NCBI GenBank assembly: GCA_021324825.1
Contig: JAJPII010000016.1
Coordinates: 62,001-126,000, forward strand
Length of the DNA: 64,000 bases
Origin: Spartobacteria bacterium
GTDB taxonomy: Bacteria > Verrucomicrobiota > Verrucomicrobiia > Chthoniobacterales > Chthoniobacteraceae
Direction: 5' to 3'
Positions within the stretch are counted from its first letter, which is position 1, and each line of letters starts with the position of its first letter. Positions 34,866 through 43,557 of the stretch are shown here, piece by piece. The position numbers were made by a program, and so were the translations under genes. The notes under the pieces were generated by a model. That model searched no databases, was not told the origin of the DNA, and worked only from the letters and a program-made list of their open reading frames with translations.

Positions 34866-35912
34866 GTGGCCGCGATATCCATTCTTCTGCCGAACCTGAA
34901 CAACCGCCCGTTCATCAACGAGCGTCTTGAGACGATCCTTGAACAGACGTTCCCCGACTGGGAACTCCTCGTGGCGGACGGCTATTCGGAGGACGGCTCC
35001 TGGGAAATCATACGGGACTTCGCCGCGCGCGAACCGCGGATGCGCATCCGGCAGGCGCCGCGCGAAGGGATATACGCCGCACTGAACCTGCTGGCCGCGG
35101 ACGCGCGCGGCGAGTGCGTCTATATCGCCATGGGCGACGACACCATGGCGCCGCGATGCCTTGAAAAAATGCTGGCGGCGCTCGAGCGGAATCAGGACTG
35201 CGACATCTGCCACTGCAACCTCCTTTTTATCGACGAGCGGGGCGAGCCGGTCACTTCGGAGCCGGTTTATGAGAAACAGGGGGTGTCGCTCTACTTTGGC
35301 GATCTCCTTCAAAAACCCCACCGAAGAATCGCCCCGCACGACGCCGCCCTCTACTGCATGGTGGGCAGTGTCTATATATCGTTTACGCAACTGCTGCTGC
35401 GGCGCGACCTGTTGCGGCGCGCGGGGCCGTTTCCGACGCGATGGAAGCAGCGGGGCGACTTTGCATGGAACATGCGCGCCGCCGCTCTCGCGAACACCGT
35501 CCACGTCCCGGAAGCGCTCGCCACATGGAGGATTCATCCGCAAAGCGCCAGTGTTCAAGGCTGGGACGAAGTGGATCTCTACCGTTCGTTGGCGCGGATG
35601 GTTCGCGCCAACATCCCTTTCCTGAAGAAAGCCGCGCCGGAAGTCTTTGGGCGCATTCCTTCCCGGGAGCTCGAATATGTTTACCGGGTGAAGCATCACA
35701 ACAAACATCTGCGCTACATGGGCGCCGGGAGCAAACTGGCGAAAGCGGCGGCCGCCTTCAGGCTGGCGGCGCTTGCGCCCCGCGTCTTGTGGGGCGCGGC
35801 CCGGGGCGCCAACGGGCCGTCCATTCCGCTGGATGAAATCGCATTCGCGCGGCGCGCGATGAAAAAATGGCGGCTGGAGGGAAACATCGAAATGACAGGG
35901 GCCGTCCCCTGA
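34866..35912 (+). CDS. GT2-family glycosyltransferase
   Basis: A 348-residue GT-A enzyme beginning ISILLPNLNNRPFINERLET. It has LLVADGYSEDGSWEI and the acidic metal motif AMGDDTMAP. The C-terminal part (about 230-348) is basic and possibly membrane-associated. The start is GTG at 34866, six bases after the previous stop. The end overlaps the next coding start as CTGA. Sugar specificity unknown. Confidence 0.82.
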   Translation: MAAISILLPNLNNRPFINERLETILEQTFPDWELLVADGYSEDGSWEIIRDFAAREPRMRIRQAPREGIYAALNLLAADARGECVYIAMGDDTMAPRCLEKMLAALERNQDCDICHCNLLFIDERGEPVTSEPVYEKQGVSLYFGDLLQKPHRRIAPHDAALYCMVGSVYISFTQLLLRRDLLRRAGPFPTRWKQRGDFAWNMRAAALANTVHVPEALATWRIHPQSASVQGWDEVDLYRSLARMVRANIPFLKKAAPEVFGRIPSRELEYVYRVKHHNKHLRYMGAGSKLAKAAAAFRLAALAPRVLWGAARGANGPSIPLDEIAFARRAMKKWRLEGNIEMTGAVP

Positions 35913-37177
35913 AAATCCTGTATGATATCTCCGTCCTCGGGTTGGGGCATTCCGATCCCTCATGGCGGACGGGCATCTTCCGCGTGGTGGAACGGCTTGC
36001 CTTCTCCCTGCTGAAAGCCGGGGAGTGCGACCTGCGTTTTTGCGCGGGGGAATCCTTTGAACTCCTGCTTCATTCAGCCGACTATCTCGAAACGGCTCCG
36101 GAGCTTTCTGGCCGGCGCGTCGCCGCGCCCTTTGGAACCCGCCTGCGGGCGCCGGTCCATCGGGCGCTCCAGCGTTCTCACCGCGCGGTTTCGGCGCCGG
36201 GCGGCGGCAAACGTTATCCGCTCAGGATCGCCCGCAAAGCGCTTTACCATGCGGACAACCTGCTCGGACCGTTCACCCGGCGGACGATCCCGGAGCATCT
36301 CCTCGCGCAAGCGGATATCTACCACTCCCCGTTCTTCCCGTTTCCCGCCGGAGTCGCCGGAGTCGCCGGGAGGCGCAAGCTTAGGCGCTTCATCACCGTT
36401 TACGATCTCATCCCCATCCTTGAACCGGATTTGTTCATCCCGGGGGCGGAAGAGTATCTCAAACGGCTGATCGCCGGCATAGCGCCCGAAGATTTTGTTC
36501 TCTGCATCTCGCAGTCCACGAAGAATGATCTCTGCTCTTTTGACAAACGCATCGCCCCGGAAAAAATGTTCGTGACCCACCTCGCCGCCGCGGAAAGTTT
36601 TTACCCGTGCGCGGATGCGGAACGGCAGGCGCGGGTTCGCGAAAAATATGGAATCCCTCCCGGGGTTTATTTTTTGGCGGCGGCTTCCAAGGCCCTTTAC
36701 AAGAATATGGAGCGTCTGCTCCGCTGCTTCTCCCGGTTGGTGGAGCAGGAAAAAATAACGGACCTGAATCTGGTCCTGGTCGGCCAGCCGGAAGCGGTAA
36801 CCGCCGGCCCGGCAGCCCGCGTCATCTTCACCGGATTTATCCCGGATGAGGATTTGGCCGTGTTATATAGCGGCGCGCTGGCCTACATTTACCCCTCGCT
36901 CCTGGAAGGGTTTGGCCTGCCGCCGCTGGAGGCCATGCAGTGCGGCGCGCCAGTCATAACCAGCAATGTTTCCTCGCTGCCGGAGGTCGTGGGGGATGCG
37001 GCTCTCCTCGTCTCCCCCGCCGATGAAAATGCGCTTTGCCAAGCCATGCTATCCCTGTATCGTTCGGAGGGTTTGTGCGCCGCCTTGCGCGCCAAAGGAC
37101 TCGTGCAGGCGGGAAAATTCAGTTGGGAGAAATGCGCGCGGGATACGCTGGCGGGTTACCGTGCCGCGATGGGATGA
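35909..37177 (+). CDS. GT4-family glycosyltransferase, first of a tandem pair (probable CTG start)
   Basis: A GT-B enzyme of about 422 residues. The N-terminus KILYDISVLGLGHSDPSWRT aligns without gaps to the start of the next gene's product. The donor signature EGFGLPPLEAMQCG has E333/E341 counted from CTG, exactly the numbering in its neighbour. The CTG overlaps the previous stop (CTGA) with an AGGGG about nine bases upstream. The only conventional start is ATG at 35867, which would add 14 residues not matched in the paralogue. It ends in ATGA. Confidence 0.8.
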   Translation: MKILYDISVLGLGHSDPSWRTGIFRVVERLAFSLLKAGECDLRFCAGESFELLLHSADYLETAPELSGRRVAAPFGTRLRAPVHRALQRSHRAVSAPGGGKRYPLRIARKALYHADNLLGPFTRRTIPEHLLAQADIYHSPFFPFPAGVAGVAGRRKLRRFITVYDLIPILEPDLFIPGAEEYLKRLIAGIAPEDFVLCISQSTKNDLCSFDKRIAPEKMFVTHLAAAESFYPCADAERQARVREKYGIPPGVYFLAAASKALYKNMERLLRCFSRLVEQEKITDLNLVLVGQPEAVTAGPAARVIFTGFIPDEDLAVLYSGALAYIYPSLLEGFGLPPLEAMQCGAPVITSNVSSLPEVVGDAALLVSPADENALCQAMLSLYRSEGLCAALRAKGLVQAGKFSWEKCARDTLAGYRAAMG

Positions 37178-38448
37178 ATGTGGTTTACGACATATCGGCG
37201 CTCGGAAAAAGGCGCCGCGAACCGGAGTGGACGGGCGGCCTCTGCCGGTCGATAGAACGCGTCGCCATCGCCCTCAAAGCCTCCGGACAATGCGCTCTCC
37301 GATTCTGCGCCGCCGAATTCTATGACTTGCTCGTTCACTCCGAGGAATACCTGGAGACCGCCCCCGCTTTCAAGGGCTGCAGGCTGGCCGGTCCGCCCGC
37401 CGCGCGCCTTCGCCGCCCCCTTTACAAACGGCTTCGCGAACTGGAGCGGAAGGAGGCGGTGTCGCTTGAAAGGAAACTGCTCTATCGTCTGGACAAAGCC
37501 GCCGCTCTTTTCACCGGCGGCCTCATCGACAAAAGAACGCTGGCCGAGGCGCAGATATACCATTCCCCGCTCTTCCCTTTCCCTGCCCAAACCGGGAGGT
37601 TTCCGAAACTGGAGCGCTTTCTCACGATCTACGACATGCTTCCGATCCTTCGCCCGGATATATCCATCCCCGGCTCGTGCCAATGGATGAAGAACCTCAT
37701 CGCGAATATCGGGCCGGAGGATAATGTGATTTGCATCTCGCATTCCACCAGGGCCGATCTCTTCGAGTACCGGGGCGACCTCGACCGGCGCCGCGTGTTC
37801 GTGACCCACTTGGGCGCGGACGAGGCTTTCCACCCGAATTCCACGGTGCAAGAGCGCAAAGAGGTATGGGGGCGCTATGGAATCCCGGAGGGCCGGCCCT
37901 ACCTGCTTTGCGTCGCGACGGTGTTGCCGCACAAAAACGTCGAGCGGTTGGTGCGCTGTTTTGTAACGCTGTGCGAGCAGGAAAAAATCGGCGATCTCCT
38001 CCTCGTGCTCACCGGCCACAAAGCCCTTTGCGCCCTGCGGACCGCGCTGCGGGAAGTGGACCGCCCCGACGGATGGAGCGAACGCATTCTCGTCACCGGG
38101 CATGTGCCGGACGCCGCCCTCGCCCCGCTCTACAGCGGCGCGCTCGGCCTCGTTTTCCCCTCCATCTATGAAGGGTTCGGCCTGCCGCCGCTCGAGGCGA
38201 TGCAATGCGGCGCGCCCGTCATCGCCAGCAACACTTCGTCGCTGCCGGAGGTCGTCGGGGACGCCGCCATCCAGGTTTCTCCCACGGACTCGGACGCGCT
38301 TTGCCAGGCCATGCTCTCGCTGTACCGCTCGGAGGATTTGCGCGCGGCCTTGCGCGCCAAAGGATTCGAGCAGGCGAGAAAATTCAGTTGGGAGAAATGC
38401 GCGGAGGATACGCTGGGGGCTTACCGCGCGGCGCTTTCGTTGAACTGA
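37174..38448 (+). CDS. GT4-family glycosyltransferase, second of a tandem pair
   Basis: A 424-residue GT-B enzyme. It begins VVYDISALGKRRREPEWTGG and has the intermediate LERFLTIYDMLPILRPD. The donor signature EGFGLPPLEAMQCGAPVI has E333/E341. It is a clear duplicate of the upstream gene, with near-identical DNA toward the C-terminus (FSWEKCAEDTLGAYRAA against FSWEKCARDTLAGYRAA) but more divergence in the acceptor half. That pattern suggests a changed acceptor with the same donor. It overlaps the next start by one base (TGATG). Confidence 0.85.
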   Translation: MNVVYDISALGKRRREPEWTGGLCRSIERVAIALKASGQCALRFCAAEFYDLLVHSEEYLETAPAFKGCRLAGPPAARLRRPLYKRLRELERKEAVSLERKLLYRLDKAAALFTGGLIDKRTLAEAQIYHSPLFPFPAQTGRFPKLERFLTIYDMLPILRPDISIPGSCQWMKNLIANIGPEDNVICISHSTRADLFEYRGDLDRRRVFVTHLGADEAFHPNSTVQERKEVWGRYGIPEGRPYLLCVATVLPHKNVERLVRCFVTLCEQEKIGDLLLVLTGHKALCALRTALREVDRPDGWSERILVTGHVPDAALAPLYSGALGLVFPSIYEGFGLPPLEAMQCGAPVIASNTSSLPEVVGDAAIQVSPTDSDALCQAMLSLYRSEDLRAALRAKGFEQARKFSWEKCAEDTLGAYRAALSLN

Positions 38449-39527
38449 TGACGCCGATTCGGATAGGACTCGCCGGGTGCGGCGCGATCTCGGAAACGTA
38501 TTACGCGCCCGCCTTGCGCGAGCTGGAAAGGACGGGCGAAGTCCAGGTCGTGGCGCTGATGGACCCGAGCCCGGAGCGAACCGCTCTTTTCAAGGACGGC
38601 TTCCCCGGCGCATCCTTTCTGGGCGGGCTCGCGGGGATGTCCAAGGCGCGGCCCGATCTGGTCATCGTGGCGTCGCCCCCGCGCTTTCACGCGGAGCAGA
38701 CCGTCGCGTTGCTGAAGGCCGGCATACCCGTCCTTTGCGAGAAACCGATGGCCAACACCGTCGCGGAGGCGGAGGAAATGGCCGCCGCAGCGCGCGATTC
38801 CGGCAAAGCGCTGGCCATCGGCCTCTTTCGCCGGTTCTTTCCCGCCTTGCGGGCTATGCGGGAGATCATCGCGCGGGGGAGCCTCGGGCCGGTGCGCAGC
38901 TTCTCCATCGCGGAGGGCGGCGTATTTGGCTGGCCCGCGCAATCCGCATCCTTTTTTCAGAAAGCGAGCAGCAAAGGAGGCGTCCTGCTGGATGCCGGGG
39001 TGCATGCGCTCGACATCGTGCAATGGTGGTTCGGCGAACCTTCGGAACTTGCCTATGCGGATGACGCGATGGGCGGCCTGGAGGCGAATTGCCGCGTCGA
39101 GATGGGATACGGCGCTTTCTCGGGGCAGGTCCAGCTCAGCAGGGACACCCAGCTTGCGAACCGCTACGTCGTCCAGTGCGAGAAGGCATGGATGGCCTGG
39201 AATCCCCTCGAGACAAACAGGTTCGAGCTTCAATTCGAAGGGACGGGGCAAGCCCTCGCGGTCATGACGCATCCTTCTCCGCCGGACAAATACCGGACGC
39301 GCTTGAAGACGCCGGACGCCGATTTCTACGGCTGTTTCATCAATCAGCTCCGCAATGCGCGGGCCGCCGTCCTGGGCGAGGAGGAGGTTTTCATCCCCGC
39401 GGAGGAGGGAATCAAGAGCCTCCGCCTCATCGAACGCTGTTACGGCGAACGGAAATTCCTGGAGATGCCCTGGCTGAGCGAGCGCGAGAACCGGCAAGCC
39501 GCCGCGCTGGCGGGAGGCGATTTATGA
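38448..39527 (+). CDS. Gfo/Idh/MocA-family NAD(P)-dependent sugar oxidoreductase
   Basis: A 359-residue protein. It has the Rossmann loop IGLAGCGAISETYYAPAL, the family's EKP motif (E98-K99-P100), and GGVLLDAGVHALDIVQWWFG in the C-terminal domain. Members act on nucleotide-linked or free sugars, often as 3- or 4-oxidoreductases in rare sugar synthesis. It is flanked downstream by an SDR epimerase in an ATGA overlap. The pair could make one modified sugar. Exact reaction unknown. Confidence 0.85.
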   Translation: MTPIRIGLAGCGAISETYYAPALRELERTGEVQVVALMDPSPERTALFKDGFPGASFLGGLAGMSKARPDLVIVASPPRFHAEQTVALLKAGIPVLCEKPMANTVAEAEEMAAAARDSGKALAIGLFRRFFPALRAMREIIARGSLGPVRSFSIAEGGVFGWPAQSASFFQKASSKGGVLLDAGVHALDIVQWWFGEPSELAYADDAMGGLEANCRVEMGYGAFSGQVQLSRDTQLANRYVVQCEKAWMAWNPLETNRFELQFEGTGQALAVMTHPSPPDKYRTRLKTPDADFYGCFINQLRNARAAVLGEEEVFIPAEEGIKSLRLIERCYGERKFLEMPWLSERENRQAAALAGGDL

Positions 39528-40618
39528 AGGCGGCCGTGCTGGGCGCCAATGGTTTCGTCGGCGGCAGGATGGTGGAAAAATTCCACCTGGAAAAAACCGT
39601 TGAGGTTCGCCCGGTGGTGAGAACGTATTCGGGGCTGGCCCGGCTCGCCCGGTTTGATAATCTCGACTGGAGGCTCGCCGACGCGCGGGATTGCGCCGCC
39701 CTGGCCAAAGCCATTGAGGGGTGCGACGTGGTGGTCAACTCCATCCAGGGCGAGCCGCGCGTCATCCTGGAGACCGCGGTGCAATCCTATAAAGCGGCGC
39801 AGGCCGCCGGCGTGCGGAGGCTCGTTTTTATCAGTTCCGCGGCGGTGAACGGCCTCGCGCCCGCGCCGGGAACGGACGAGGCCGCGCCGATTCGGACGGA
39901 TTCGCCCTTTCCATACAGCAACGCCAAGGCGCGCGCGGAGGGCGAATTGTCGCGGTTGCGGCGCGGCGGCTCCGTGGAGTTGGTCATCCTGCGGCCCTCC
40001 ATCATCTACGGGCCGAGGTCGCCGCGCTGGACGGCGGGCGTCGCCGGCGAGCTTCTCGACGGAACAGCGTGCCTGCTGGACGGCGGCAGGGGGATTTGCA
40101 ACACCGTCTATGTCGACAACCTCATCGAAGCCGTCGAGCTAAGTTTCGCGGGCGCAAAAAGCGACGGGCAGGTCTTCTTCGTCTCGGATCGTGAAGAAGT
40201 CACATGGGCCGATTTGTACCGGCCAATCGCCGAGGCCCTGGGCGTGGATATGACCGCCATTCCCGGCCCAACAGGCGTCACGCCCCAGCCGCGCCCCGCT
40301 TTGAAGCACGCCCTCAAGCAGTTTCATAACTCGACCCGCCTCCAGTCGATCCTCCCGTTTTTTCCGCTGAGGTTGAAACGCGTGTTGCGGGCGGCCATGG
40401 CGACCCCGGTCAAGTGGCAGGTTCCGAATCCGTGGTTGCAGCCCGAAGCCGGGCGGCCGGTCCTCACCGAGGAAATGGCGGGACTCGAACGCTGCAAATA
40501 CAAGCTCCCCATCCGGAAGGCGGAAGACCTGCTCGGGTACCGCCCCTCCGTTTCCTTCGAGGAAGGCTGCCGGCGCGCCGTCGCCTGGCTGCGGTTCGCC
40601 GGTTATCGGGCGCTTTAA
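39524..40618 (+). CDS. NAD-dependent epimerase/dehydratase (extended SDR)
   Basis: A 364-residue SDR. The nucleotide loop is VLGANGFVGGRMVEKF. The catalytic Tyr131-x3-Lys135 is in FPYSNAKARAEGE, with a Ser/Thr position upstream in FISSAAVNG. The C-terminal part has several basic helices. Unlike the SDR at 32838, its active site is intact. It follows the Gfo/Idh/MocA gene directly. I placed the start at ATG 39524; the long upstream in-frame extension is a shadow of the oxidoreductase gene. Confidence 0.85.
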   Translation: MKAAVLGANGFVGGRMVEKFHLEKTVEVRPVVRTYSGLARLARFDNLDWRLADARDCAALAKAIEGCDVVVNSIQGEPRVILETAVQSYKAAQAAGVRRLVFISSAAVNGLAPAPGTDEAAPIRTDSPFPYSNAKARAEGELSRLRRGGSVELVILRPSIIYGPRSPRWTAGVAGELLDGTACLLDGGRGICNTVYVDNLIEAVELSFAGAKSDGQVFFVSDREEVTWADLYRPIAEALGVDMTAIPGPTGVTPQPRPALKHALKQFHNSTRLQSILPFFPLRLKRVLRAAMATPVKWQVPNPWLQPEAGRPVLTEEMAGLERCKYKLPIRKAEDLLGYRPSVSFEEGCRRAVAWLRFAGYRAL

Positions 40619-40625
40619 AAAAATC

Positions 40626-41870
40626 TTGAGAGCGGTCAGGCTTCAAGTCGTCACGCGTCTTCTTCCCGTGCGGGGAGAACACGGCGGTTGCACGTATCTT
40701 TACGATGTTCTCAGCTACCTGAAGGGAAGGGGATGGGAGATCGAATGCATTTACCTCAACGAAGCTCCCGCGGGCGCCGGTTACGTTTTTGAAATTCCGC
40801 GCGCCGTGCGTGACATCGTGAAACTCCGCTGCCCGGGAAATCTGAATATCGCCGGGCGTCTCATCCGTTTTCGCGGGATCAGGAACGCATTCAGGAAGAA
40901 GGGCGCCGCGCCCGCCGCTCCCGGCGCGGCCATTGCGACGGGAAGCGACCGCATCGCATCGGAGCGGGAGACAGCCTGCGCCGCGGCGCTGGCCCGCCGC
41001 TTCAAGCCGGATGTCATTCTTGCGGACTTCACGTTTCTCGCGGGCGCGCTGCCTCCGCGCAAGGGACGGGCCGTGCGCGCGATCCTTACGCACGATGTTC
41101 TTCACGAACGGGTCGGCAGCCTCCGGCAATTCGGCGCCGGCGGGACTTGGGGCGAATGGACGGAGGAACGCGAAGGCGCCCTGCTGGCGCGCGCGGATAT
41201 GGTGATCGCGATCAGCGAAGAGGAAGCCGAATCCCTTCGCCGGATGAACCCCGCCGCGAAGGTGGTGGTGGCGCCGATGTCGTGTTCCGGCGTCTCGCCC
41301 TTGCCCGCGGAAGTCCAGGTTCCGGGCCGCTGCCTTTTCGTGGGGGGCGGCGACGCGCACAATGTTCACGGCCTGAAATGGTTTCTCGCGGAGGTCTGGC
41401 CGCTCGTGCTGGCGCGGCTGCCCGCCGCTTCCCTGCATGTTTGCGGCGGTGTCGGCGCGGCGCTGGAAAGGGGCTTTCCCAATGTTTCCCTCCTGGGTCA
41501 CGTCCCCGATCTCGCGTTGGAATACGCCGGCGCGGAGGCCTGTGTCGCGCCGATCCTCGCCGGAAGCGGCATCAAGATAAAGGTGGTGGAAGCCCTTTCT
41601 TATGGCCGGGCCTGCGTCACGACTCCCGAGGGTTTGCGCGGCCTGTCCTTCCTCCGCGACGGCGTCTGCCTGGCGGACGGCGCGGAGGCCTTTGGGCGGG
41701 CTGTGGGAGATGTTCTTACAAGCCCTGAAGTACGCCGGAAGCTCGAACGGGATGGACGAAGGGCCGTTTCCGAGTTTCTGTCCCCCGACGCTTGCCACAG
41801 CCCGTTCGCGCGCGCCGTCGAGGCCGCCCTCCCTGATGCACAACCTTCTTGTTCTCGGCACGGCCCGTAG
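40626..41870 (+). CDS. GT4-family glycosyltransferase
   Basis: A 414-residue GT-B protein starting at TTG 40626, seven bases after the previous stop. Its N-terminus RLLPVRGEHGGCTYLYDVL is GT4-like. Mid-protein is MVIAISEEEAESLRRMNP. The donor domain holds LFVGGGDAHNVHGLKWFL and ILAGSGIKIKVVEALSYGRA, a form of the GT4 site in which the first Glu is replaced by a GSG-I-K segment, known from GT4 subfamilies. It overlaps the sulfotransferase start by 35 bases. Confidence 0.82.
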   Translation: MRAVRLQVVTRLLPVRGEHGGCTYLYDVLSYLKGRGWEIECIYLNEAPAGAGYVFEIPRAVRDIVKLRCPGNLNIAGRLIRFRGIRNAFRKKGAAPAAPGAAIATGSDRIASERETACAAALARRFKPDVILADFTFLAGALPPRKGRAVRAILTHDVLHERVGSLRQFGAGGTWGEWTEEREGALLARADMVIAISEEEAESLRRMNPAAKVVVAPMSCSGVSPLPAEVQVPGRCLFVGGGDAHNVHGLKWFLAEVWPLVLARLPAASLHVCGGVGAALERGFPNVSLLGHVPDLALEYAGAEACVAPILAGSGIKIKVVEALSYGRACVTTPEGLRGLSFLRDGVCLADGAEAFGRAVGDVLTSPEVRRKLERDGRRAVSEFLSPDACHSPFARAVEAALPDAQPSCSRHGP

Positions 41871-42606
41871 CGGCACGAGCCTGGTCGCCTCCCTGTTCCG
41901 CAACGCGGGCTGTTACTGCGGGGATAATTACATCCCGCCGAGGGTTTCCAATCCGCGCGGGTTTTTTGAAGACTCGGTTATCAACTGGATCAACGACGTC
42001 ATTCTCGGGCGGCTGCTATTGACGAAGCTCCTGCGGCGCCTTCCCGGGTTTGTGCGTCCGCGCGTCATCTCGGATGGGCGCGCGCTCTGGCTGGCCGCTC
42101 CGCGCTTCCTGCCGCCCGTGCCGCTTCCGGCCGGCATTCTCGAACGGATGCGCGAGAGGGCCGGCCGTTCGCCCTTTTGTTACAAGGATCCCCGGTTCAC
42201 GTTTACGCTGCGTTACTGGCGGCCGTGGCTGCCGCTGGATACGCGTTTCCTCGTCGTTTTTCGCGACGCCGCTTCGACCGCCGCGAGTATGTTGCGCGAG
42301 GCGGAGGAGGGCCACTACATCCCGCCGATCAAGCTGACTTTGCGCGATGCTCATACTACCTGGCGGCGCGGTTACGCGAACATCCTCGCCGAGGCGTCGG
42401 AAGGCGGGTTTTGGTTTTTTGTGAACTTCAACTCCATCCTCGACCATTCGGCGCTGCCGGCCATGGCGGCTTTCGCCGGCGCGGAGCTGGAGACGACCAT
42501 CATCGACGCCGGCTTGAGCCGCAGTTCCGCGCCGGGCGTTTCTTCCAGCCTGTATGAGGCCCTTTGCGAGAGGGCCGAGGAAGACAAGCGCCGATGGACG
42601 CGTTAA
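41836..42606 (+). CDS. Sulfotransferase-like protein
   Basis: A 256-residue protein. The 5'-phosphosulfate-binding P-loop is LVLGTARSGTSLVASLF (residues 4-20). Later come CYKDPRFTFTLRYW-type and RFLVVFRDAASTAASM segments (residues of about 110-150); Arg and Ser in RDAAS sit in the 3'-phosphate-binding position. The family uses PAPS to sulfate sugars or proteins. It starts inside the 3' end of the glycosyltransferase gene, so translation is coupled. Sulfated EPS would be the likely product. No PAPS synthesis genes are in the window. Confidence 0.78.
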   Translation: MHNLLVLGTARSGTSLVASLFRNAGCYCGDNYIPPRVSNPRGFFEDSVINWINDVILGRLLLTKLLRRLPGFVRPRVISDGRALWLAAPRFLPPVPLPAGILERMRERAGRSPFCYKDPRFTFTLRYWRPWLPLDTRFLVVFRDAASTAASMLREAEEGHYIPPIKLTLRDAHTTWRRGYANILAEASEGGFWFFVNFNSILDHSALPAMAAFAGAELETTIIDAGLSRSSAPGVSSSLYEALCERAEEDKRRWTR

Positions 42607-42612
42607 AAAAAA

Positions 42613-43557
42613 ATGAGCCGTATCCCAGTCTCGATCATCGTCTGCACGTTCAATCGGGAAGAGACTCTCCGTGTGACGATGCGGAGCATTCTCGCGAATA
42701 AAGTCCCGGAGAATTTCGACGCGGAACTTTTGATCGTGGATAACGCCTCGACCGACGACACGAAACAGGCGGTCGCCTCGATGCAGTCGGAGAAGATCCC
42801 CGTTCGCTACGTCCATGAATCGCGGAAGGGATTGAGCAACGCACGCAACAGGGGCGTCGCGGAGGCCAAAGGAGACATCCTCCTTTTTACCGACGACGAC
42901 TTGCGCCCGCCGAAGCAATGGCTGGAAGCCATGTGCGCGCCGATTGTGGAAGGGCGTTCGGACGCGGTGCTGGGAGGCGTTGAGATGGCTCCGCGCCTCG
43001 CGAGGCCGTGGATGGGCCCGGTGCATCGCGGTTACCTCGCGTGCACAGGCCCGTTTTTGGAAAGACACCGCCCGGGCAATGTTCTCATCACACCCTCGAT
43101 GGCGTTGTCCCGCAAAATTTTCCAAAGGGTCCCCCGGTTCGATTCCGAGCTCGGCTGCGGCGCCCTGGGGTTCCATGAGGACGGCCTTTTCTCCTGGCAG
43201 CTCGCGCGGGCCGGCTTCACCTTCGAATGCGTGAAGGTCGTCTCCGAGCATCATTTCAGCGAGGAGCGGCTCCTGCGCTCCAGCTTTCTGGCCGCCGCCC
43301 GCCGCATGGGGCGCTCCTCGGCGTACGTCGCGTGGCATTGGAATCACAAGGAAGTCCGGCTGCCGCGCCTCCAGTCGCTGCTCGCGTCGTTCAAGCTGGC
43401 GGCCTATCGCGCGAAGCATCCCGGGGCGGACGGCGAAGGCTGCGCCGAGGCCGAAATCCGGCTGGAGCAGGACGCGGCCTTTTTCAAGCGCTACCTCGTC
43501 GAGTCGCGGCGGCCCCGCAATTACGAGCGGCGCGGACTTGCGAAGCGTGATTCGTGA
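42613..43557 (+). CDS. GT2-family glycosyltransferase
   Basis: A 314-residue GT-A enzyme. It has VSIIVCTFNREETLRVTMRS, LLIVDNASTDDTKQ and GLSNARNRGVAEA. The catalytic DDD (D94-D96) is in LLFTDDDLRPP. Later ELGCGALGFHEDGLFSWQL supplies the acceptor-side acidic motif. A run of nine A bases immediately precedes and includes the ATG start. This may affect initiation but is outside the coding body. It ends with a GTGA overlap. Confidence 0.88.
   Translation: MSRIPVSIIVCTFNREETLRVTMRSILANKVPENFDAELLIVDNASTDDTKQAVASMQSEKIPVRYVHESRKGLSNARNRGVAEAKGDILLFTDDDLRPPKQWLEAMCAPIVEGRSDAVLGGVEMAPRLARPWMGPVHRGYLACTGPFLERHRPGNVLITPSMALSRKIFQRVPRFDSELGCGALGFHEDGLFSWQLARAGFTFECVKVVSEHHFSEERLLRSSFLAAARRMGRSSAYVAWHWNHKEVRLPRLQSLLASFKLAAYRAKHPGADGEGCAEAEIRLEQDAAFFKRYLVESRRPRNYERRGLAKRDS

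Noticed and set aside
42605-42613. Run of nine A bases before the GT2 gene at 42613
   Set aside because: It could cause transcript slippage, but it lies at the start codon rather than inside the coding region, so no frameshifted product is implied.
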